A stretch of DNA of 64,000 bases from Cylicocyclus nassatus (lineage: Eukaryota > Nematoda > Chromadorea > Rhabditida > Strongylidae), in the NCBI GenBank assembly GCA_958299035.1, contig CATQJL010000112.1, positions 7,231,825 to 7,295,824 of the forward strand, in the 5' to 3' direction. This document shows, piece by piece, positions 12,084 to 23,251 of the stretch. Below the pieces are notes generated by a model that worked only from the letters and a program-made list of their open reading frames with translations, was not told the origin of the DNA and ran no database searches. The stretch's first letter is position 1, and the number at the start of each line of letters is the position of its first letter. The position numbers were made by a program, and so were the translations under genes.

Positions 12084-13400
12084 AGATACATTCGAGGATA
12101 AAAAAACATAGTTTTATTTCTAAAAACGTTCCCTCTTTTCAAGAAAAAACTCAATTTTTGGTGCATTTCTAGTGCCTTAGGCTAGTTTAAGCTGGGTTTA
12201 GAGGCTACAATCGGGTCAGTGCTTAACCAGGGCAGATTTAATTTTCGGGAAATTTCCGCTGAACACATCTGGGGAAGTTCCGGATAGTAGTGGGATACCT
12301 AGCGCGGGGAAGCTCCTGGAGTTTCCCGAGATGTTCTCGAGAACCGCAACATTGATGTCAGAGAAAATGACACTGTAATCGTTTTTAAATCTGCAGTTTT
12401 CCAATGCACGCGAAAAAGTTGTGGATAAAGTGGTATCTGAAAAATTCCTACAATATAGGAAACTATCTTATACTTTCTTAAAACATTATTCTTCTGATCT
12501 TACTGGGAATGTCACTCATCACTACAAGATAAGAAGCGTTGCTTGATAGAGCTAACTTTGTTTAATTGATGGCCTCGTAATGGCGAGGGTTGAGCAAGAG
12601 GTGTGGCACACGACCGTTGGATGCACCCTCTCCCCTTCTTCGCCAACGTTATCGTCTACCTATCGTATAAAGCCTAAGCAACATTAATAACATATTTGTG
12701 ATTAGCATGTCAGATAACCCCTTTATTACAACTTTTTGTGAATTTCGAGGCGTCAAAATATTGGACCACCCAGGGAAGTGATCATTTTTAAACATGACTA
12801 ACTTTACCTTGAAGGCATACTTTTGATACGTAGTGTCATGTACTCTGGTAACCTTCACTGTGTCAGGATAGAACACAACCTTCACGGAGAGAAGTGCAGA
12901 AGTTATTCGGGGAGAAGCCCCGGATACTATGACATAACTAATGGCACAACCATATAGGGATAAACGTGAATGAGGGAAATATAGTAGTGACATCCAAAAG
13001 AAGCTCAAAAAACCGAAAGATTACGTTGTTATGACATTTTTGCTGAAATGAAGGTTTTTATTTGAAAATTCAACTAGAAACTGGGACAAAAGTTTCTCAG
13101 TTAACCTTTCTCTAGACTGCGAATGAGCGTTGGAAGCTTATGAAAGCCGCTGGAGTCCAATAAAAACAAGAAACTGCGCTCAAATTTTGCGCAGAGAGTC
13201 GCCACATAAATGCTGGTCTATCTCGTCATGGATTGATTTTCAAGGTTCTGGTGGAATTGAGATATTTGCCGGTCCAACTTTTTCTTCTTCGCCTTACTTA
13301 ACTGGAGTACCTCCTCGATTTTGAAAAAATCGACTCTTGAATCGACCCTCGCCCCCTCTCCCCCACCCCCTTAATCCTAACCCCTGATACTACCTCTAGG
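12084..13400. other. No gene seen; short mariner-MITE relic
   Basis: No coding signal. The stretch 12,588-12,615 (GGGTTGAGCAAGAGGTGTGG...) matches the subterminal sequence of the MITE ending at 24,257 and a third copy near 44,790, so a MITE fragment lies here. GTGATTAGCATGTCAGATAA at 12,695 is one instance of a word shared by several repeats in the window. Confidence 0.4.
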
Positions 13401-13408
13401 TCAGGCAC

Positions 13409-13441
13409 AGCGACATCTTCCGCCAGCTGGAAGATGTCGCT
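13409..13441. repeat. Perfect 13-bp stem hairpin
   Basis: AGCGACATCTTCC and its exact reverse complement flank a 7-base loop (GCCAGCT). No T-run follows and no gene is adjacent; a function is not evident. Confidence 0.6.
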
Positions 13442-13504
13442 TTGGTGTCTATTTCAAATGACAGTATCAAAAAGGAGTTGCTTAGAAATAGGTCATACTA
13501 GCTA

Positions 13505-14010
13505 TAGTTAGCACCGAATATTCGTGTTCGAATAATTTATTCGAAATATTCCGAGAAAGTCCATTTATTTGATTATTCGAATAGTCGAATAAATGAGAAA
13601 GGCCTATATTCGAATAATTCGTTCATTCGACGATTTCGAATGACTTATTCGAATATTCGTTCATTCGAGGAGTTTCGAAAAAAATTATTCGAATATTCGT
13701 TCATTCGAGTAGTTTTGAAAGATAGTTATTCGAATATCCGAATATTCGAAAACTGCATTTAAATATTCGAATAATATTCGAACATTTATTCGAAATTAGT
13801 TCGAATATTCGATCAAGTTCGGTTATTCATGTATTCGTTCATTCGAATTTTGGAATGTGCCAATATTCGAATATTCAAATTCGAATAAAATGAAAATCGA
13901 AAGTCGAATAAAATTCGTTCATTCGAAGAATTTTCGAAAATCAATTATTCGATATTCATTCGTTCGAAAAATCTTCAAAAATTGATTATTCGATATTCGT
14001 TCACTCGGCG
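13505..14010. repeat. ATTCG-rich degenerate tandem array
   Basis: About 500 bp built from TTCGAATA / ATTCGTTCATTCGA words with irregular spacing. TTCGAA is self-complementary, so the block can form many alternative hairpins. It does not encode a protein. Higher-order units of about 50-60 bp (ATATTCGTTCATTCGAG...TTTCGAAA) are visible at 13,620-13,740. Confidence 0.7.
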
Positions 14011-16399
14011 AAAATTTCTGTTCGTTACAACTATATTACTAACAATGCTGAGTGATTCAGCAATGCATAGTTTGAGCGTTTGATACTGCAGGTAACAAGT
14101 TTCTATCGCTCGCTTTTGATCGAGTGTACCTCTCTGCAACTCCACCCCTGATACTTGCTTAGAAAAGAACTTGGCATAAAAGGCGTAAAACACTCTTACA
14201 CCTGGTGGAAAAGACTTCATTGATGTTCAAAATTTTGATACGAGAGGATTCTTTTATTAAAAAGGCGTAGAAACTGTTTTGATTTTATCAAGCATTCAAA
14301 CAGTGACCATTTTAGTAATTTCGACTTCCTTTCACTCATACTCTCACAATAATTGTGGTTAGGTAGGTACACAACTGGGTTTTGAGGTAAAGCTTTTTCT
14401 TCTACCACCGTCATCCATCGCTACAGAAATTTGCACAGCGGTGATCTGTCGGTCCCTTTCTGCTTGACTTTTTCAACACTGAGGTATAGCGAAGTTCAAA
14501 AACTGCAAGATTGGGAAGCGTTTTTGGCGGCACGGAGTCACAGCAGACGGTCTGTGCCAGTTAGATCTTTTACGAATACAAAATGTGGAAACATCAGACT
14601 TTATCTGGATTAATAAAATTTACCCAAGCTGATGCACAGAAATCTTTAAAACAGTCTCAGAAAACCATTTTTTTCAAAAAGCAAACTCGCGGGAATAGCA
14701 CAACGTGTATTACACGAACCAAGTAAGCGCATGGAGCAAATATTCTTAGAAACAATGTAATTTGTAGACGAAATGATTGATATACACGCAATAGTTTTGT
14801 TGCACTTTTTGTTGAAACAGGGTTTGAGCCAGATGCAGTGTACAAAGCAGATCATTCTTGCATGAATACTTATTGACGATTATGAAGCAGAAGAATATAA
14901 GTCACAGACACTTTCTGATGCATTCATGACATACTACATCCACCTGCTAATGTACATTACAAAGGCAAACTCGAGAGAACTACCTACTTTTTCTACGGAG
15001 ATAGAAGTCATCACTTGAGGCATTGCATACATTTTTTTTGTAATTTATTGTTGTTTTAAAGGCAGGAAGTTATATGTACATGATAAAATGTGCAACCACA
15101 AGTTTCTTTATTAAGTACTCGGCAGGTTGTCGAACCAACAGATAAGTTGTTTTCAATGCTCTTAGATGCGAAGTTCTGGAAGCAATCAGAAATCGATAAA
15201 AATATTCTTCAATATTGATAGAAACATATTGTGACAGTTTTTATATAAATATAAATTACTTATTTACAATCAAGTTCTTTCCATGATAAACCAGTCGTCG
15301 AGTTTTCATCGCCCAAATTATCAAGATTGCCTGCGATTGTATTACAACATGAAATCGCGTGAATTGACCTTAAGCCGTAACCATACGTACAGCAATTTCA
15401 TCGCCGCGATTTAGTCGCCGAAAAACTTCGTGAATGTAGCGACGAAATCGCGACTATCAAATCGCTCATCGCGAGTTCTGGCCATACCGTCCAGCGATTG
15501 GGTGCAATTGCACAAGCACACATTTCACGTAAACCTTTGTGCGTATTCACATTTACCTTGGTTTACTGATTTGATGAATCTGCCTCCTGCCTTTGAATGA
15601 TTGTGAAATCAATACGCAGACGCGTAGCCACAGTCCAATGTCAATATTCCATTTTGAGTCTATTAACAATGCTACCGGTGCGCAGAAGAGCATCCCGGTA
15701 CTTGCAAAGACATCAAATAAACGAGAACTTTCATACCGCCTGATGCTGTTCAAGGAAATCTTCTCCGCACATCTTTCTCGAAATCTTTCTCGAATAAACA
15801 CAGATATTTACTTCAACTGATGGCACAAATGAGAAGCACGACGGGCATCACAGTACGAAAGAGGTGCAAATTAGGAAAATTTGACATCTCCGCCAAGAAA
15901 CAAGTTGAAAGACAAAAGAACTGCTCCAAAAAACAATCACAGAAGAAACTCAACTTCAGCGATATCGCCTCGTCGCTTGTTTCAAACTTGCGAAGCGGTA
16001 TCGCAAGATTTCGGCCAGGTCGCTGAAATAGGTATGGCCTAGGAAAACACGGTCTGCGATCCATCGCGCCGGACAGCTAGCACGACCGATGTACATAATT
16101 TGCCGGCATGAAATAGGGGGTGTGGCAGTTGTCCGATTGCACAAATCGCACCGCGGTGATTTTTTTGTCGGTATGGCCAGATTAGCTTACTTCATCACCG
16201 TGAGGTATGGCCAGGTCAGCTTACAACATCACCGTGATTGAGAAAGATTTTATGTTAAAGTTGTATGCCTTGGCATACAATCGTTCTGTAGTTCAAACGA
16301 AACAGACAAACCAACTTGGACCACACAAAAATTGAGTTTGGTTTGTAGAATATTCGCACTTCAAGCAGTGTCGATTGAGCTGCCTGAAGTGCGCAGTGT
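14011..16399. other. No gene seen
   Basis: AT-rich sequence to 15,280. From 15,380 to 16,270 there are scattered CGCGAT/TCGTCGC words related to the foldback family at 16.4 and 42.7 kb (for example 15,410-15,480 and 15,955-16,030), suggesting older degraded copies. No ORF here resembles a known protein. Confidence 0.4.
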
Positions 16400-16612
16400 T
16401 GCGGACTTCGATTTCATCGTCGCGATTGACCGCGACAAGATAACTATAAATACCATTACATGCCCATCTTTTTGCATTTCGGTTGCGATAGTTTTCCAAC
16501 ACGACTAATCGTGACTAACTACCACAACCGAAATACAAGATTGGCATGCAATGATATTGTTACAGTTGTCTTATCGCGATCAATGGCGAGACCAAATCGC
16601 ATGAACTCTGCC
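16400..16612. mobile_element. Short foldback element related to 42.7 kb
   Basis: Arms meet near 16,506. GCATTTCGGTTG near 16,475 pairs with CAACCGAAATAC near 16,531, and the outer CGCGATTGACCGCGAC pairs with GTCTTATCGCGATCAATGGC. The word GTTTTCCAACACGACTAATC recurs as GTTTTCCAGCACAACTGATC at 42,768, which links it to the 1-kb palindrome there. Non-coding. Confidence 0.6.
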
Positions 16613-16792
16613 CGAAGCCTACGGCGATTATACGGTTCAACTCGTTACTGCTGGTCATTTTGAAGCTACTAATCACTCGTCGCTCGTGGATAAACAGAGG
16701 TAGTTAGTTTGACTTTATTTATTCATCTATTTATTTACGAGCTGGCATCCCGGGTTCCACTACGGTTTGGAGCCAGTCCATCGTACTTTACT

Positions 16793-17010
16793 ACTCATGC
16801 AGTGGAACTTATCCTTCTTTAAATTCCGACTCGTCTTGGGTTCCTTCCTACGGTCCTCACCATGTCTAGATGACCAGCAGATAAAAATGAGCTTCACCAC
16901 TCATGCAGAGGAACTTATCCTTCTTTTGATGGCGACTCGTCTTGGATTCGCTTTCTACCCTCCTCACCGTGTCATGAAGACCAGCAGATCAAAATGAGCT
17001 TCATCACTCA
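16793..17010. repeat. 106-bp tandem duplication
   Basis: Two near-full copies, beginning ACTCATGCAG at 16,793 and 16,899, share GGAACTTATCCTTCTTT and CCAGCAGAT-AAAATGAGCTTCA. A third partial start is at 17,005. A LINE-like T-rich (TTTATTTATTCATC) tail lies just upstream at 16,714. Confidence 0.65.
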
Positions 17011-17135
17011 TCCTTCATGACTATGGAGATTGTGCGCAAACATAAATATTTCCTCTTCTATATAAGAGAGATTTGAAACTTAGTGTGATGTCAAGCAACA
17101 CGACCAAGATGGCAACTTTTTTATTAACTTCGGCC

Positions 17136-17163
17136 AACGTTTCGGCGCAATCTCCTTCGTCAG
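17136..17163 (-). ncRNA. Hammerhead-ribozyme-like motif, left terminus
   Basis: On the minus strand the terminus reads CTGACGA (17,163-17,157), then AGGAGATTGCGCC, then GAAAC (ending 17,139). CUGANGA...GAAA is the conserved hammerhead core order. The presumptive stem II (GGAG/CGCC) is short and contains a mismatch, and stems I and III are not convincingly paired, so activity is doubtful. Confidence 0.4.
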
Positions 17164-17468
17164 AGCCTAGAAATCGAATATATAAGAATCTCCTTCCTCA
17201 GACGTCAAAGAAGGAGCAATATAACTCAATTGGAAGCTAGTACGAAGAAAACAACCAGAGCCACGGCTTAGCAACACCCACCTTAATCGTTGCATAGGGG
17301 GTACGAGGGACCACCAATTATGAAATAACTACACTGCTGCCCTATTTATAGTAATGAGGGGACCTGACTTAACCTCAGAAACCGCAAAGGGCCTGACATG
17401 GCGCGAGTTTGTTGGATATTGCAATACACACGTCCTCCCGGTTTTTGGATTTTTAGTGCTGATCCAAA

Positions 17469-18030
17469 ATGCTTCCAAAAGCGTGCGCGATAGGACTTCG
17501 GGTTCGTAGGACGAAATCGAGACCCCAGTTTGTATTTCAGTATATTCGTGTTTCCGTAAGCAATGACTACCGAGCGGTGTACTGGTTCTCGACTTGTTCA
17601 GTCCATCTCGACGCGCAAGGCGTTCTCAGGGTGGTCGATATTCCGCCGCCCAACTTAGAAAGGCAATTGGTCAGGAATAGAGCGTACGATCGGAGTTGCC
17701 TGACTTCAGATTGCATAATTTGTCCATTCGGTAAAGAGGGGGGTTGCATGGTGGCAGGCGTGATATACATCATCACATGTTTATCATGTGGCGACACGTA
17801 CATAGGAAAACTTGGCGCCCGCTTTGCTGCCGCATCAAGGAACATCCAGATGGATTGAACAAGTCAAAGACCAGTACATCGCTTGGTAACCATCGCTTAC
17901 GAAAACTCGAAAATGCTGAAATACAAGTTGCGGTCTCGATTGTGTCCTACGAACCCGAAGTCCTATCGCGCAAGACTTTGGAAAAGGAAATTCAAGAATG
18001 AACAAAAGAAGGAGTGTATTGCAATAACCA
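17469..18030 (+). pseudogene. Penelope-type GIY-YIG endonuclease domain (C-terminal part)
   Basis: Three overlapping frames carry one protein. A cysteine pair (SCLTSDCIIC) is followed by GVIYIITCLSCGDTYIGK and then RPLCCRIKEHPDG, which is the GIY-YIG signature of EN+ Penelope elements, including the CCHH-type cysteines before it. The downstream helix-rich segment ends KRKFKNEQKKECIA near 18,015. In the active element this domain would nick target DNA to prime reverse transcription. Here two frameshifts (about 17,815 and 17,900) break the frame. The RT domain that should precede it is missing: translation upstream of 17,469 runs into the terminal repeat. Confidence 0.75.
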
Positions 18031-18073
18031 ACGAACTAGCGTCATATCAGGCCTTTGCGGTTTTTGAGGCTAA

Positions 18074-19785
18074 GGCCCGTATGCACGTACATCCCCGCTG
18101 GGGGGGGGGAGAGGGGAGCTGGATCCCCAAGGGAACGATCCCCTTCATTGAAACCCGCTATGCCAGCGGGGAGGGGAGCGACCCCTTCCCTGCACTTACA
18201 GCGGGGATGGTGCCACTGCGGTGGTCGCATCTACCTCACGGCTACCAGAAGACTTTACCAAAAAGCTATTTTCAGCCAATGTTTGTGTACTAGAATGGCT
18301 TTCGAAATGAAATGCAAAAGAGTAGCAATTTCGAGTGTTTTTATTCCTTTTTGCCGTCTTCTCCTTTTTCTTTTCACCCGTCCAATTGTAATCTCCGTAC
18401 TGGTTCTAAGGCTTTGTTGTACTCGTTGTATACTGTGAGAGTAATATTGTTGATTTCTGAAGTGGTGCGATATTTACAGTTCACGTTATGGCTTCCTAGC
18501 AGTTATGTTATGGCTTACTTCTCCCATAGAAAAATTCATTGTAGTTTCTGGGCTTTTTTTCACGTCCGCTGACCATTTCTTTGCGGTACTCTTTTGTTGC
18601 TACAAATTCGGCATTTGATTTCGGGGTATCGATCAGGCGAACCCTCAGTGGGGATCCCTTCCCTTCCGCTCCCCGTATGCACGAATGTAGCTCGTCAACG
18701 CGGGAGAGGGGATAGACATCCCCCTGCAAAGGAGTAGGGGTTCGATGGTGTAGATCATGCCAGAGAAGCGCATATTCTAGTTTTAATCAGTTATAACCAA
18801 GCACCGCGTTCAATTTGATGAGTGATTTTTTTTAGAAATCGAGTTCCTCTCTCAGCAACCTGTAGCTTGCAATCTTGTCTTTCTCTTCTATATTCGCCTC
18901 TCGAGAAGAAACCTGAGCAATAATAGCTGCCAATCGAATATTTGTAGGAGTTTTTGATCATTCAAGAAATTTGCGCGTTTTTCATATGACATAATAGTTT
19001 TAACCATACAGGCTGCGTAAACACATTGTATTTATCGCATTTTATGAAATTTTGCAATCTTGTTGATTTAACATGAGCTACCTTGAAAAAAACCTTGAAA
19101 GTAGCGGATTTGCCTGACTCTGAGTAGAGATCCCCAGGGGACTGATCCCCTCCCCAGCGTTCCCCTCGTGCATAGCAGGGATGGCCGCTGGGGATCATTC
19201 CCTTGGGGGAATTGACGGTATGTCGCTAATAGCTACAGCTTTCATGAAGAGCTGGCACTATTTGCAGCTTCTGTTATGTACAGAATTTTGATTTGAGTGC
19301 CGCGGCACCCCCCCCCCCCTCCTTTTTTGACAACATTACATCTTCTACCCATCCACCGCGGAGACATCTTGAATTCTATTGACACTTTATGCTGGAATGG
19401 GCAACTTGGGGAAAGTGACCAACATTCATGGAAACAGCAGGAATCTAGTGGGCGTAGGAGATAATAATTTTGGTGCAAGGAGCGCAATCACAGCAGACAC
19501 GCATATCGCAACGAGTAAAGAATTGCCAAAATGAAGACGACTAGCTGTCGAAAGATGAGAACAGAGAAAAATTACCATGGACAAGCGGAAGCGAAGTGAT
19601 TTCCCCGCTCGATCCCCTTTGTGCATGAGGAGGTTCACTTTCCCTACTCTCAGGGGATCCCTTCTCCGATAATGTCTCTGTGCATACGGGGGTTCGCGTG
19701 GGGAGGGGAGGGGAGCCCCAGCGGGGATCATTTCAATGGTTAAACGCGCATCCCCTCTCCGCGGGGATGGACGTGCATACGGGCC
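18074..19785. mobile_element. PIF/Harbinger-like element inserted in the Penelope right terminus
   Basis: 1,712 bp with inverted ends GGCCCGTATGCACGT...ACGTGCATACGGGCC. The flanks are TAA (18,071-18,073) and TAG (19,786-19,788), a 3-bp duplication with one later change. If it is removed, the Penelope terminus reads continuously (GAGGCTAA joined to GTCAGGTCCCC). GC-rich subterminal words (ATCCCCGC, GGGGATC, GCATACGGG) recur inside at 18,636-18,745 and 19,123-19,215, so it may be composite. No transposase is visible; the ORFs are chance. Confidence 0.75.
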
Positions 19786-19993
19786 TAGGTCAGGTCCCCT
19801 CATTACTAAAAATAGGGCAGCAGTGTAGTTATTTCATAGTTGGTGGTCCCTCGTACCCCCTATGCAACGATTAAGGTGAGTGTTGCTAAGCCGTGGCTCT
19901 GGTTGTTTTCTTCGTACTAGCTTCCAACTGAGTTATCGTTGCTTCTTCATTGACGTCTGAGAATGGACACCTTATATATTCGACTTTTTGGCT

Positions 19994-20017
19994 CTGTCGA
20001 AGGAGATTGCGCCGAAA
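19994..20017 (+). ncRNA. Hammerhead-like motif, right terminus, core mutated
   Basis: The inverted partner of the motif at 17.15 kb. Here the first core block reads CTGTCGA instead of CTGACGA, while GAAAC is kept. The conserved A of CUGANGA is replaced, which would be expected to abolish cleavage. Only the left copy could possibly be functional. Confidence 0.35.
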
Positions 20018-20147
20018 CATTGGCCGAAGTTAATAGAAATTGCCATCTTGGTCGTGTTGCTAAACATCACACTACGGTTCATATCTACGCCAAGATTAAA
20101 AGACTAAGATCCAACTGTACTTTAATCGAGTTGGAAAATAGAAAGAT

Positions 20148-20230
20148 TTATTTATTTATTTATCAGATGCACAAAAAGTGCGCCTATCTTAGAATAGGAA
20201 AAACTAAATGATAGTCGGTAAGAAAAGATT
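20148..20230 (-). repeat. LINE 3' tail relic
   Basis: TTTATTTATTTATTTATC at 20,148 followed by AGTGCGCCTATCTTAG resembles the tail/3' UTR junction of the minus-strand CR1-type copy at 4,499. It is probably the last bases of another minus-strand LINE. A similar tail lies at 16,714. Confidence 0.4.
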
Positions 20231-21128
20231 CTAGTTCTAAACAGAAGTTTGAAATTATTACTGGAAAATGAAAGAACAAAAACAAAGCTGTTTCCAATCT
20301 GAACCAATCGGTTCAAGCCGACACTGTGCCCAAATTGTTGTTAGAGGGATCTCTAATGGTCTATCTAATGATCTAAAATGTTTTAGTAGACTTGACATCT
20401 TTGCAAATCAAGGATATGATTGTTTTGGGAGATTTCAATCTTCATGTTAAATGAAATGATCTCGTTGCAAAAATCAAAATCGAAAACACTTGATAGAGTT
20501 TGTTCTTGATTGTGGATTTACTCAGCATATGCTTCAGCCTACTCACGGTAGTAGTATGATTTGGTATTCTCTACTACTGATGATGTAAGGAGTGTAAAAA
20601 TTCTTCCTCCATCTTGTTACTGCTTGAAAACTGTCAATCATTCACTGAAACTTCATCACCCTCATTGAGCATATCTATGCTCTTATGGATGAAAAGCAAA
20701 ATTTGTTCAACAATTTAGTGAACCCTCTGACCAACCCCTTGTACAAGAAAGTATGCCTTGACTTGGACTTTCATCTCAGAAGTTTTCAGCCAACTATGAA
20801 AGACGGATCTCTTCTTGTGTAAATATCAGGAGACTTTTCGGGTACATACGTAGCAAACTGCAGCCTTGAGGCTTTTCCACTCTGTTCGATGACTTTGGCA
20901 AAGAATGTGTAAGCGATGTTGATAAAGCAGAAGCTTCGGGGAGGTATTTTGCGAGTGTGCTTGCTGATGATCATGCTGTTAGCTATCCTTCATTTCAGAC
21001 TTACCCCCAGCACACATGTGGTAGTATATACTTTTATGAGTCTGATGTTCGCATTATTCTTAGATCGTTGCATCCCTCCTGCTTTGAGCCCTATGATGGT
21101 ACCCACCTATCATACTCTCTAATAAAGC

Positions 21129-22318
21129 GCAGGCACCCCCATCTGATGTCAATGTCGGTCTGTCTGTGGCACGTTTAGATTGTTTACCACTATGCTCCAT
21201 GAACCTGCACTTTACCACTGCCCTTTACCACTCTACTCTATGAACCTGACTTTACTGCTGCCCTTTTTTGTACAAGTGATCTTTGCCATCAGACTGCCTG
21301 TCTTAGGTATTGTTTATCAAGGTTCCTCACGCAGCTACGAGCAGTCAAACGCAGCTACCACAACTCCTAAGCGGTGAGATCGATTAGTCTCATAACCGCT
21401 TCACGATATTTCGCTTTATTTCAGCTACGATTTGACTCCATTATCCGAGTCTAAAGACAGATAAGGTATTCTTCGATCGCTAATAACCTCATCTCTCATA
21501 AAGTTTCATCTGACAGGCTATCATTCTTATCGCCCTGTGATACCTGCCTTTTCGCACCTCATGTGACGGCCACTTCGGTCAGAAGATTTTTGAATGTGGA
21601 ATTTGAGGGTATCGGAGGATTTTTACAAAATGTGTAAATGAGCCACTTTGGCAGCTACAGTTTGTCGAAAGGTGATCACGCTGAAACATTGGCTCAAAAC
21701 CGCACGAAAACGCTAAGGGCTTGCGCTGCATTTCCTTGCAGGGGAGTTTAAAGAAAAGGTGGGAACAGACAGTCCCAACATAACCACTATTAGCAAACAG
21801 CAGACATGACGGAAAATTTTGGCGTGCGCAGCACAACATGTCAATTTTGGCTTGATTCAGGGGACAGACTGTAAAGGCGCAGTTCGCATTTTCTCAACAG
21901 CAGCACCTTTGGGGCAAGATTCAAAAGCGATTAAGCAAGACCTTAAGGATTTGGAATGGCAGAAAAGATTGGTAGTTCGGGAGTTTCATAAAGGAAACTT
22001 TTGGGTGAAAAAGAATTGGGGGAAAGGGGATGTAGTTTGGCTCAAAGAACTCAGGAAGGTCAGCAAAGCGCAAGTTTGCAAAGCGCAAGAGCATACGTAC
22101 CTGGAAAGCTGGGAGGAAGCGGTTGAAATTTAGGAAACCACATAAAGCAAAAAAGATTCCTGACACTTAACTTTGATAATTTCTGGGTTGTTAAATGTCT
22201 GAAAAATCCGTGCCATACTTCTGGCGAAGAAAAGGTTCCCAAGTTCTATCTTTGACAGTCCATCTTACTACACACACATAGCCAGTCCGAAGAGCCGCGA
22301 AGCGGCGCTTTGGACTGG
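21129..22318. other. Inserted sequence of unclear type inside the CR1-type copy
   Basis: It sits between two parts of one LINE reading frame, so it is inserted DNA. It holds a Penelope-terminus-like motif at about 21,660-21,690 (TTGTCGAAAGGTGATCACGC then GAAACATTGGCTC), which resembles 19,996-20,025. This suggests that part of it is an old Penelope relic. The ORF at 21,819-22,133 shows no recognisable domain. Confidence 0.4.
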
Positions 22319-23185
22319 TCTTATATTTAAAGCTGAATGTCTGTTTGTATGTATGTCTGTCTGTGTGTACGTAGGTTCCGAATAAAAAATTCCGTTTCCG
22401 AACCGATCCGGACCAAACTTGGCATACATACACTTCGGGCTCCGGCGGGTGTCATAGGCCACTTTTTGTCATCGACCGATATCGATTTTATCAATTTTTA
22501 TCGATATTTATCGATTTTTTGAAAAGTTTGAGCTACGGGGCTGGGAGTTGGCACAGGGGAATAAGTGAGCATGGGGATTCCGAATACAATATTAGTTTTT
22601 AGAATTATCGATTACATTTATCGATTTTATGGATTTTTTGAAAAGTTTGAGCTACGGGACTGGGAGTCGGCACAGGGAGGGGGGGGGGGGTAATCGAGCA
22701 TGCTGATTACGAATAAAATATCAGTTTTTGGTATTACCTATTACTTTTATCGACTTCGATTTTTTCAAAATTTGAGCTACGGGGCTGCAAGTTGGCACAG
22801 GAGGTAATCGAGCATACCGATTACAAATGCTGTATTAGTTTTTGAAATCTTCCATTACTTTTATTGATTTTATCGATTTTTTGCAAAGTCCAAGCAACGG
22901 TACTGGGAGTTGACACAGGGGGTAATCGAGCATGCTGATTACGAACAATATTAGTTTTTGGTATTACCTATTAATTTTATCGACTTTTTCGATTTTTTCA
23001 AAATTTGAGCTGAAAGGCTGGGAGTTGGCACAGAGGGGTAAGTGGGCGTGCTGATTTCGAAAACAACACAGGGAAAGGGTAATGAAGTATAGAAGTGGGC
23101 GCAGGGAAGGACTATACAGGGATAGGGATGGGACCTTTACTACAGTGTTTTGACAGGGCCGGGCGGAGCCGGGTAAGCCAGCTAG
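22319..23185 (+). mobile_element. Non-autonomous Helitron relative, both termini present
   Basis: The 5' end is TCTTATATTTAAAGCTGAATG. The 3' end is GCCGGGCGGAGCCGGG, then TAAGCCAGCTAG with T following, that is a GC hairpin plus CTAG|T as in Helitrons (CTRR|T). The base before TC is G rather than the expected A. The body holds about five imperfect copies of a ~110-bp unit (TTTGAGCTACGGGGCTGGGA, GTTGGCACAGG, GAGCATGCTGATTACGAA, ATTAGTTTTTGG, TATCGATTTT). The same 3' end occurs at 51,247 on the minus strand beside a Rep/helicase gene, and the same 5' end at 61,187. This copy lacks coding sequence and is probably mobilised in trans by that element or its relatives. Confidence 0.75.
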
Positions 23186-23251
23186 TAATCTAAAAAAATG
23201 TGCCGAAATACTTTCTAAACCTCTCTCAGACTTGTTCAATCTCCCTATGTA

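Larger units (their letters stand above)
17079..20080 (+). mobile_element. Penelope-like element with inverted terminal regions
   Basis: The left 17,079-17,440 (TAGTGTGATGTCAAGCAACA...) is repeated in inverted orientation on the right in two pieces, 18,018-18,073 and 19,786-20,080. The gap between the pieces is a later 1.7-kb insertion. Between the termini sits the end of a Penelope-type ORF with a GIY-YIG domain. Penelope elements are known for terminal repeats (pLTRs) in direct or inverted arrangement and for hammerhead motifs in them; both features appear here. No reverse transcriptase motifs are left, so the copy is 5'-truncated. Confidence 0.75.

Noticed and set aside
18042..18438. ORFs of 62-136 codons in GC-rich sequence
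   Set aside because: They cross the boundary of the nested PIF/Harbinger-like insertion and consist of its GC-rich subterminal repeats.
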